This document shows, one piece after another, positions 56,501 to 64,000 of a DNA stretch of 64,000 nucleotides. The DNA is taken from the NCBI GenBank assembly GCA_003991915.1, contig RQTK01000111.1, forward strand, positions 475,955 through 539,954, written 5' to 3'. The first letter of the stretch is position 1. The number at the start of each line of letters is the position of its first letter. Origin of the DNA: Elysia chlorotica (Eukaryota; Mollusca; Gastropoda; Plakobranchidae). The notes below the pieces were generated by a model that did no database searches, was not told the origin of the DNA, and saw nothing but the letters and a program-made list of their open reading frames with translations. The position numbers were made by a program, and so were the translations under genes.

Positions 56501-57456
56501 ATTATCAGTTCACAAAAAAAGTATTAAATACTTGTGTCAATTCAATAAAAAATATTATTCATAGTACATATTAAAGTTGCAGCATAATTTTAGTCTTTAA
56601 GATTCAGATAGAACAAACAAAGCAGAGGTAAAGCGAATGACTTGTAATATTTGAAGTGCTTTTGCTTACTCATACATTTGTCTTGTGAAAAATAGGAATA
56701 ATACACCAATGTAGCGTGGTGGTCTCAATATTTGCCTCTCTTTAGAGCGATTGTTATATTATGGGTGTTGACATTTTTTCAAACAATAATGGTAAAACCG
56801 GTCCTATTAAGTAGTACATGTATCAATATGCCCCAAGATGATACCTCTTCTGGTATTTAAAAGGCTTATTTATTATAATATGTATAGATCTATCTAGATA
56901 CTTTCTCCACCTGTCTGTATGTCTGTCTGTCTAAATGTGGAAAAAATGGGGAAATTATTGTGCTATTTATTAAATTTGGTAGATTAAAAATTATTTTAGG
57001 AAAATTGCAAAAGAAGCTGCACTTTGCTATTGCAACATTCTGCAAGATCAGATTGATAGCCATTATGTAAGCCCAAGCGGAGTTGTAAGAATGCAGGGCA
57101 GATTTTCTCTTTGTAGTGGGAGTTCAATGAAATAAAAACTATCTTCATTTCATACACACACACACACACGCACATAAACAACCAACATGCAATGATATTT
57201 ATGATGATTTAGTTTTCCTTGATCCTGCACCTTTGAAAATCATTCCTGGATTTTGAAGTCTTGTAAGCTTCTCATGAAATTTCTGATACATGATAAAATT
57301 TAAGTGTACGAATAAATATGAAACATTGTCAGAAAAACGTTTGGACTAATCACCACTCTCATATCTAATTTAAGCCTTAGAGTCCATATTTTGTCATGGT
57401 AGCTCCTAAGCGGTGTCTGGTATGTTGTTTTAGTCTTCACTTGATAAGAGATTAAT
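53600..57456. other. AT-rich spacer between the phosphatase and ZNFX1 genes
   Basis: Apart from the SINE, no coding sequence was recognised. A phase-compatible terminal exon at 55483-55585 (after a strong pyrimidine tract) is open for 34 codons to a TGA but has no PP2C motif. A CA repeat lies at 57153-57174. Confidence 0.5.
53735..53990 (+). mobile_element. SINE copy, plus orientation
   Basis: Head with CCTGGGGTACAGCATCC and AGGTTCATGTTTCAAGCC (diverged B box), body AATGTGACCAGCTGAGGC, 3' end GCTAACGTTAGAC. It lies just after the last recognised phosphatase exon. Confidence 0.8.
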
Positions 57457-57462
57457 TTTATT
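57457..57462 (-). promoter_or_regulatory. Candidate poly(A) signal AATAAA of ZNFX1
   Basis: Minus-strand AATAAA about 127 nt after the TAA stop (57591-57589). Use is inferred. Confidence 0.5.
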
Positions 57463-57588
57463 GAACTTAAGTTTAATTATTTTGCTCTGTGTGGGAACAT
57501 AGGGTTATTTTTCAAAAGTGCTCAGTATAACTGGTATACGTGAAATTACTTTGGGGTACCAAGCTGTGATCATCACCAAAGCCAGCTG

Positions 57589-60500
57589 TTAGTCATTCTC
57601 AGAGCCAGATTCGAGTACACCTTTGGAGCTTTCATCATCAGTTTGCGACTCACTCTCATCCTCAGAACTGTACTCCTCTCCATCACTATCAAAAGAGTTG
57701 TCGGGATCTTCATCCAAAATAGTACAAAGATCTTTCCCATTTGGTTCATCCAGACAAAGGCAGATATGATTGCTGATTGATTTCAAGGCGTTGGTCAACT
57801 TGCACCAATAGTCATCTTCAGGTCTGTCCAGAAGCTTCATAAAGAGTTGTTCCATTTTAGTTTGGTTGGTCCTTAGATCTCTAGATGACATCTTTTCCTT
57901 ACAAGCAGCCTTCAGATTTAAGACAAGGGTCTTGGTGGTGCTGTCAAGCTGTGTGTAGGAGTCCTTGAGCAATGTGTGCAGTATGACCAACTGTTCTGAG
58001 AGAAGAAGCCTGTGAAGCTCCAGTCTCATTTCCTCTTTAAACTGTGGCGTGCAAGTCTTCTTGGCAGCCTGTATCAACCTCTTCCACCTGGCTGCATTAA
58101 ACATTCTCTCTCTGTTAAATTTGCGATCAATTTGCTCAATTTTCAACAACGCATAAGCAAAGCGGGTGAATAACCTGAATGCGATTACTTCATTGGGATC
58201 AATTTTTAACTCTATGTTGTCGCTGTGCAGATATCTTGCTTGGTCGATGTCACAATAACTTTGGACCTTGGCAAGTGAAAATCTGAGCTGTGAAAGTTCG
58301 GGAAATGTGACTTTTGTATCCTCCAAAAGCTTCTCTTTTCGCGCATGTCGGCACTCAGCTCTCTGCTTGTTTATACCTTCATATCGTTTTATGCCCTGTA
58401 AAATTGCTGGGCAAGAAACTGAGGGACACTTGATGTAGCTTGTATCCTTGGAATCGAGGCTTTCCACGTATTTGTCGAGTTGGTTTAGTGTAAATACATC
58501 TCCACATGCAGGTATTTTCATGAGAATGATATCAGGAGTCAGCTCAAACTTTCTTGCGCGTTCTCTTTGTTCATGGGCCATAACTTGCTTGGGTTGTTTC
58601 CTAAGGGAGCTGCCTGCATCAATGAGTTGGAACTTCTTCTGACCACATGTGAAGCACACACACTTCTCCCCACAGAGTGAGACACACTTGTGCAAGCAAT
58701 CTTTCACAGGTTTGCCACACGTTCTTGTGCAGGGCTTGGAGAAACACTCATCCAGACAACGTTGTGAGCAGGTGCTGTGTGCGCAAACCATCGCACAGTT
58801 CTCGGTACAGGGTTTGCACAGAGCGCCGCAGGTTGTGCTGGTACATGGGCCGTGTCTACAGCGTGTGGGGCAGCGCTTCCCACAGGGCATGCACTCCCCG
58901 CCACAAGGGCCTTCACAGGAGTGGCCACATGGTAACGGTTTTTTGCACTTGTTCTGGCATGGCAGGTGCACCCGACCACTCATACAGCCACCACATGTAC
59001 CTTTGCACTTGTGCTGACAGTTTAAAGTCTCCTTGCACTTGGTTGTACAGGGATCATCCGCCGGGTCTTTGTAACACTCTGTGATGTTTTTGTGTCCACA
59101 GATTGGCCACGTCTTCTCTACCTTCTCCAGGCAGGGAGCATGTTTGCCAGTAGCAAAGCATTCTCCACAGGCACCCCGACACTCGTGTCCACATGGCAGC
59201 ATCTTCCTACACGGCTGGTTGCACACATGCTCACTGACGTCTTTGTGACACGGGACTGTATCCTCATGGTCACAGTCCTTGAGGATCTTCTTGACAAGCA
59301 CCATGCAGGGCCCGCACTCGTCAGCACATTTTAGAGGGCATGGGTGGCCCTCTCGGCAAGTGTGCAGGCATGGTTGTCGACAGGGGGTGCTTTGGTGGAA
59401 ACGGTCCCAACTATGGCACGTAAGGTTACAAATGTGGCCACACATTAAAACTACTCCACAAGGCTGAGAGCATCCACCCTCTGGAACGTCTCTTTGAAAA
59501 TCTTCATGGCCGCTGACATATGTTTCATGTTCCTTGTGGTTTACACAAACAAGCTTCATGCACACACCAGTGACTCGTTCCTGTGAGGCTGTTGCTAGGA
59601 TTTTCTTCCAAAGATTACTTTTAAAAGCAATCTGTTTCAAATTACCGATCACAAACAGCCCCTTCTTGGCTCTGGACAGAGCAACGCACACTCTGTTGTC
59701 AGTCTTCAAGAATCCTACTTTGTTTTCTTTGTTGCTACGGACCAGAGATAGCAAAATGATGTCGTTTTCTTCTCCTTGATAATTGTCAATAGATGTCACC
59801 CGCACATCCTTGTACATGCTCTCTTCAGGCTCCATGGCTTCTTTTATGGCGGCAACTTGTCCCCCATAGGCCGCCAAGACAGTGATATGGGAACCTTCGT
59901 ATCCATGCTGCAAAAAATACTTACAAAGGGCAGTCAGAAACAGCGCTTCGTGTGTGTTGGCTTTGCTCGTGCTATCGTCTACTTCTTTCTCTTCAAAGCT
60001 GTGTTGAAGGAAAAACACATTGCTTGCAACACCTTCAATGTTACCATAGAACTTTACAGTCGCATGATCTTGTAGTGAAGGATAAATGTGTCGAATAAAC
60101 TGGGCAATTTCTGGCCGCATCCTATGTTGCTCTTCCAGCATCACACTTGGAACCCCGTTGTTGACAAGCCTCTCAAAAAGGGAAATCTCCAGATCGTAAT
60201 CGACGGCCAGTCTGTGGACTGTGGGGTTAGGTCGGAGCTGCTGATGGTCACCAATCAATATAAGATGCTTTACTCGAGCATTGAGGGATGTGATAATGTG
60301 GGCCTCCAAAACCTCCGCAGCCTCCTCCACCACCACGGTCTGGGACCCAACTTTCTGCAAAACTGCACGGTGCTTGGCTGCCCCAGAAGTTGTCATTCCA
60401 ATAACACGGGCTGAGCGAAGAATGCACACATCTTTTTCATTTATAGCCTCTTTCTTTAGAGCAAGAATATCTCGATACTCCTGTGTGAGGGCTTTAAGAC

Positions 60501-63500
60501 GGCCTGCGAGTTTTTCCTTCCGTTCTTGTACCCAGTATTTATACAAACGATAACGATCTCTGAGTTCCAGATCCCACACGTCTGTGATAGCGGTTACATC
60601 AGTTTCACTGAATGGTTGAACGCTGTGAAGCAGTTTGAAGACTTTGCTGTGGGATAGGTTTCCACTCTCTTGCCACTCATCTTCCTGGCTTTCTTGCTCA
60701 GTGTCAGACATGTTCACCCCCAGCATGAGTGCCCGCTGGTAAATTTGGATCTCACGATTTTCGAACTGCTTGAAGTCCCGTGCAATATCACGAAACTGTT
60801 CTTTTTGCTTTTTCGTTTTGTTCTCATCAAAGTCGTCAATGTCCCCCATGTCATCCGGCCCTGATCCCTCATCCGAGTGGCTGTTGAGACGATAATCATC
60901 TTCATCCTTATCATCTTCACTGCCTTCATCGTCACTACTGTCAACCAAAACCCATTGCCTTCGTGGAAACCTGCCGTCTTCCAGGTCATCATCTGTGTCT
61001 ACGCCTCTTGCATTTACCTTCTTCCGACCGCGAATTGCTGGTGGGTTTGTAAGGCGCTCAATGGCGTCCAGCAGAGAATCAACTGTAGTGAATCGACCCA
61101 AAAGCCACTCTCGCACCACACCCTGCTTAGAAGTGTCAAAACCTTTTGATTCAGCCTCAACACTTTCTCTGATATACTTAAACACGTCTTCACTTTCCAT
61201 GAAAGGAATAAGCTTTTCATCTTCCAAAATTTCTTCCTTTGCAACTTCTTGATCTATCAAAAGTTGTTGGATGAGCTCACGATCGGCCCCTTCCCCTAGA
61301 GACATAGTTTGGTCTAGTTTAAACTCCAGTCGCATTCTGTACAACCCGGCCCAGTAACGGTAGATATTCACGCGGGTTAAGAACTCAGCGCGGATGGCGG
61401 ACAGCGTGTTTGTGATTCCAGAATCAATAGAACCATCTCCACCGGAAGCAATCACTTGTGCCAATCGGCGAATCGAGGCCTTGGTCATATGGTTTTCCAT
61501 ATCGGCACTTGTAGCTCTCAGCCACACGCGGATCACGTGTGGATTCAGATCGCTTTGGCGTCTAGGATCTTTGAGAGAGTGTTGGTGGACACTGCTCACT
61601 TCTTCAAGGAGGTCATCGAGAGCTAGAATAGAAGTCTCCTGTTTCAGAGATTGCTGCCAATACGTTTCAATGTATGAAGCTACAGTTTTTAACTCTTTTT
61701 TGCGTTTTTTCACATTCATAGTCATATTTGCTTTGACATGGCGTTCCATTTTCGGATTTTTTCTGAGTTCTCTCAGATTGAACTTCTCTAGAGCCTCGCT
61801 GGAACTTCTTCCACCAACCCTCACTATTCCAGAGCGGCAGAATTGAAGCATCCCCTCAAGAAACTGATCCAAGGCATGGTTTGTGTAACACACAACCAAT
61901 ATTGGCGATTGTTTGTTCTTCATCTTTCTCATTTGGTTGAAGAGGATGTTCATAATTTTTAGTCCAACATAAGTCTTGCCTGTGCCCGGTGGACCTTGTA
62001 TGATTGCCATCTCTTTAGTGAGAGCAAGCTTCATGGCCTCCATCTGGGACTCGTTCAGAATGGTTTGGCTAGCATCTGGCCAGTCATCTTCATCCAGGAT
62101 CTCCACAGGAGCTAGGCATCGGCCGTGGGCAGCAATGCACGACATATCAACCTCTGGACTTTCCAGATAGTAGGCTGGAGGTAAGATATCTTTCTCGATC
62201 GACAGGATGTACCGACGCAAAGGTACATCTCTCATCTCCTGCAACCCTTCAAGAACGTGCCGGTACGACTCAAAGTATGCCGTGGTCTCGGCCATTACAA
62301 AAACGTCGAATTCGGAAGATGTGAATATCTGGTCTAAGTTGTTCTGGAACGTTACCTCTACAAGACCTTTTTCCAGCTGAGTAGTATCTCGATCGCTGAC
62401 TGTGGCGAACACGGTAGTCTCAAACACGTCCTTTGATAGTACAAGCAGTGAGCCGTACATCAGACGCCGCGAATGTTCCCAGTCTATGGGGACATGACTC
62501 CGCACGCTGAATTGGACGTAATGAGTGATGCCCCTGCTCTCATCACATTTCATCTTTACCAACTTGACATCGTAGTAGAACCTCAAATTGTCTTCCTTGA
62601 TTGTTCCTCCCATAATTTGAGCCTCCTTGTAATCCTTTAGCCCGCGACGGATGGGCTCTAAATAGTCCTCTTTGAGTAGTCTTGAGTGAACATCCAAATA
62701 GTGTTGGCTGTCACGATACTCTCCACTTGTCTTATTGGCCCTGAGGAAAGGAGCTACGTCGGCCAATATTTCATCCGTGTCGGGGAAGATGCTTATCTGT
62801 GTGTAGTCATCAGGAGGGAGGGCCATGTCGGGATCCGGTTCGACCATGCCATGCCTGACGCCTGGTTGACTTAACCAATCCGGGTTCATGTGTTGGTACT
62901 GGAAAGGCTCTTGGTTTTTCTTAAACTGGCTGCCTATAGACATTTTGATAAGTTTCCTGGCTTGTAGCGTAGCTCTGTTGTCCGAGACCAGAAGTCCCAG
63001 TTGCTTCCCTTTGTCCATAATCTGCTGCAGAGAGTAGTTGCACTTGGCGCCATGTTCGGGGCACTGTTCTATGGCATATTCCACAACGTCCAGCATTTGG
63101 TTGACAGCGCGCAGCGTTTCTGGGCGCAGGGAGCGGTTTTTAATTTGCTGATCCAAGAACAGGATGAAATGGCCGTCTAGAAAGTAAGCATCCAGCACGC
63201 AGCGCACGATGCGATCTACGGCTCCCTTTTGATTCGTATTTACGGCACGGTGCAGTAAGGAGACAAGGTTTGATGTGATATCAGCCGGGACTTCTGGTGT
63301 GGTTTTAAGGTAGAGGGACAGATCATCAACGGCAGCGCTCATGTCAAACACCAGACAAGTTGTCACTGATTGCTCAATCCATTCTTTAATTCTTCCCGGA
63401 ACAGAGGAGCGATCTGGTTTTTTGTCTGCGGGATGCTGATTTGATTTATTTTCAAAGTGGTGGTGTCGGTCATATCTGTCGCCTGGTTGATTTCGTCTGA

Positions 63501-63963
63501 AATTGTCAGGTTCACTTTGAAGCGACCCCTCGAAAGTCTGAGCTGGGTTAAGACTCGTGTGACTTTTCCTGTTTGCCAATGATTTATTTCCACTAACGTA
63601 CTCAAAACGTTTATTTCTGTTTTGGGATGTTGGAGCGCTATGTTCAGATTTAGAATTCCTGATTTGTCCAGGCTCAGAAATCTGTTGGCGAATGTTCTCC
63701 GATCTGTGTGGCTGCTGGGCTGCAGCACGATCTGTGGTCCGCCATGTCTGGGGCTGTTCACCGGCTTGAGGTGCTTGTCGTAGAGAGGCAGATTTAGACC
63801 CCTGCAACTGCGGCTGTTGAGTGGCGAGATGCCGTGACTGCCGCGACTCGGATGGCCTGCCGCTGAGCTCCCTGTATGACAATGCTCTTGCAGCAGGGGC
63901 GGGATTCCGCATCACCGCGCCTAGCCCGTCATCCGAGTCGGAGTCAACGCTCTTGTCGCTCAT
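57589..63963 (-). CDS. ZNFX1: ZNFX1-type helicase with NFX1 zinc fingers
   Basis: A single 2124-codon ORF without introns. Start: ATG at 63963 (MSDKSVDSDSDDG); an in-frame TAG lies 30 nt upstream, so the frame cannot extend unless spliced. Order: Gln/Ser/Arg-rich disordered N-terminus (1-195); a conserved helical region with DWLSQPGVRHGM and YLEPIRRGLKDY; UPF1-like SF1 helicase with Walker A GPPGTGKT (657-664), VVVEEAAEV (1210-1218), GDHQQLRP (about 1237), YQGEENDIILLS (about 1392) and VALSRAKKGLF (about 1427); Cys/His-rich NFX1-type fingers (about 1500-1770); helical C-terminus; acidic tail. A long Asp/Glu-rich insert sits inside the helicase (about 985-1057). Human ZNFX1 is 1918 aa. By family: RNA helicase; in C. 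elegans it acts in perinuclear granules for small-RNA inheritance, in mammals as an interferon-induced dsRNA sensor on mitochondria. All catalytic motifs are intact. Confidence 0.96.
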   Translation of the reverse strand: MSDKSVDSDSDDGLGAVMRNPAPAARALSYRELSGRPSESRQSRHLATQQPQLQGSKSASLRQAPQAGEQPQTWRTTDRAAAQQPHRSENIRQQISEPGQIRNSKSEHSAPTSQNRNKRFEYVSGNKSLANRKSHTSLNPAQTFEGSLQSEPDNFRRNQPGDRYDRHHHFENKSNQHPADKKPDRSSVPGRIKEWIEQSVTTCLVFDMSAAVDDLSLYLKTTPEVPADITSNLVSLLHRAVNTNQKGAVDRIVRCVLDAYFLDGHFILFLDQQIKNRSLRPETLRAVNQMLDVVEYAIEQCPEHGAKCNYSLQQIMDKGKQLGLLVSDNRATLQARKLIKMSIGSQFKKNQEPFQYQHMNPDWLSQPGVRHGMVEPDPDMALPPDDYTQISIFPDTDEILADVAPFLRANKTSGEYRDSQHYLDVHSRLLKEDYLEPIRRGLKDYKEAQIMGGTIKEDNLRFYYDVKLVKMKCDESRGITHYVQFSVRSHVPIDWEHSRRLMYGSLLVLSKDVFETTVFATVSDRDTTQLEKGLVEVTFQNNLDQIFTSSEFDVFVMAETTAYFESYRHVLEGLQEMRDVPLRRYILSIEKDILPPAYYLESPEVDMSCIAAHGRCLAPVEILDEDDWPDASQTILNESQMEAMKLALTKEMAIIQGPPGTGKTYVGLKIMNILFNQMRKMKNKQSPILVVCYTNHALDQFLEGMLQFCRSGIVRVGGRSSSEALEKFNLRELRKNPKMERHVKANMTMNVKKRKKELKTVASYIETYWQQSLKQETSILALDDLLEEVSSVHQHSLKDPRRQSDLNPHVIRVWLRATSADMENHMTKASIRRLAQVIASGGDGSIDSGITNTLSAIRAEFLTRVNIYRYWAGLYRMRLEFKLDQTMSLGEGADRELIQQLLIDQEVAKEEILEDEKLIPFMESEDVFKYIRESVEAESKGFDTSKQGVVREWLLGRFTTVDSLLDAIERLTNPPAIRGRKKVNARGVDTDDDLEDGRFPRRQWVLVDSSDDEGSEDDKDEDDYRLNSHSDEGSGPDDMGDIDDFDENKTKKQKEQFRDIARDFKQFENREIQIYQRALMLGVNMSDTEQESQEDEWQESGNLSHSKVFKLLHSVQPFSETDVTAITDVWDLELRDRYRLYKYWVQERKEKLAGRLKALTQEYRDILALKKEAINEKDVCILRSARVIGMTTSGAAKHRAVLQKVGSQTVVVEEAAEVLEAHIITSLNARVKHLILIGDHQQLRPNPTVHRLAVDYDLEISLFERLVNNGVPSVMLEEQHRMRPEIAQFIRHIYPSLQDHATVKFYGNIEGVASNVFFLQHSFEEKEVDDSTSKANTHEALFLTALCKYFLQHGYEGSHITVLAAYGGQVAAIKEAMEPEESMYKDVRVTSIDNYQGEENDIILLSLVRSNKENKVGFLKTDNRVCVALSRAKKGLFVIGNLKQIAFKSNLWKKILATASQERVTGVCMKLVCVNHKEHETYVSGHEDFQRDVPEGGCSQPCGVVLMCGHICNLTCHSWDRFHQSTPCRQPCLHTCREGHPCPLKCADECGPCMVLVKKILKDCDHEDTVPCHKDVSEHVCNQPCRKMLPCGHECRGACGECFATGKHAPCLEKVEKTWPICGHKNITECYKDPADDPCTTKCKETLNCQHKCKGTCGGCMSGRVHLPCQNKCKKPLPCGHSCEGPCGGECMPCGKRCPTRCRHGPCTSTTCGALCKPCTENCAMVCAHSTCSQRCLDECFSKPCTRTCGKPVKDCLHKCVSLCGEKCVCFTCGQKKFQLIDAGSSLRKQPKQVMAHEQRERARKFELTPDIILMKIPACGDVFTLNQLDKYVESLDSKDTSYIKCPSVSCPAILQGIKRYEGINKQRAECRHARKEKLLEDTKVTFPELSQLRFSLAKVQSYCDIDQARYLHSDNIELKIDPNEVIAFRLFTRFAYALLKIEQIDRKFNRERMFNAARWKRLIQAAKKTCTPQFKEEMRLELHRLLLSEQLVILHTLLKDSYTQLDSTTKTLVLNLKAACKEKMSSRDLRTNQTKMEQLFMKLLDRPEDDYWCKLTNALKSISNHICLCLDEPNGKDLCTILDEDPDNSFDSDGEEYSSEDESESQTDDESSKGVLESGSEND

Positions 63964-64000
63964 CCTCACGGTCACGCTGCAAATCTGTTTCTAGCTTTGT

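Noticed and set aside
58448-61846. Plus-strand ORFs of up to 150 codons
   Set aside because: They are shadows of ZNFX1 on the opposite strand.
63964-63975. Extension of ZNFX1 by four codons from a GTG start
   Set aside because: Nuclear animal genes start at ATG; the next codon set gives MSDKS at 63963, and a TAG precedes the GTG in frame.

Overview
This is eukaryotic, intron-rich, AT-rich nuclear DNA from an invertebrate animal. GT-AG introns, trinucleotide and dinucleotide microsatellites, tRNA-derived SINEs with target-site duplications and a 5'-truncated LINE all point that way. The SINE style, the protein divergence and the recurrent AGATCT-rich tracts suggest a lophotrochozoan, probably a gastropod mollusc; that placement is an inference and was not tested by search.

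Layout. (1) 1-4.2 kb: microsatellites, two local tandem duplications and no recognised gene. (2) 4.2-25.2 kb, minus strand: a complete RBM5/RBM10-type splicing regulator. I rebuilt it as 22 coding exons (912 aa) whose splice phases all agree, plus a likely non-coding first exon at 25.1 kb. Its introns hold a piggyBac-like MITE, a Tigger/pogo-like MITE, two full SINEs with target-site duplications, a piggyBac-type ORF remnant and a recent internal duplication that carries part of one of the gene's own exons. (3) 25.2-43.5 kb: a transposon-rich intergenic block. It holds tandem copies of an unknown repeat, SINE copies, a 5'-truncated LINE with a 12-bp target-site duplication, a 143-bp near-perfect palindrome joined to a SINE fragment between identical 29-bp direct repeats, a TRIM-like LTR element, a second SINE family, a second LINE 3' fragment and an internally deleted Gypsy-type element. 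(4) 43.6-53.6 kb, plus strand: eight exons of a PPM1H/J/M-type PP2C phosphatase. The expected exons carrying the RGLGD metal motif and the C-terminal DDIS motif were not found. (5) 57.6-64 kb, minus strand: ZNFX1, one uninterrupted 2124-codon ORF with a UPF1-like SF1 helicase and a run of NFX1-type zinc fingers.

The three genes are not an operon and need not act together. RBM5/10 proteins act in 3' splice-site choice in the nucleus, PPM1H-type phosphatases are cytoplasmic Ser/Thr phosphatases, and ZNFX1 is an RNA helicase linked to small-RNA inheritance in nematodes and to antiviral RNA sensing in vertebrates. I did not see a clearly new multi-gene system. The points most worth a second look are the palindrome/SINE composite, the exon-carrying duplication inside the RBM5-like gene, the TRIM-like element and the incomplete phosphatase.
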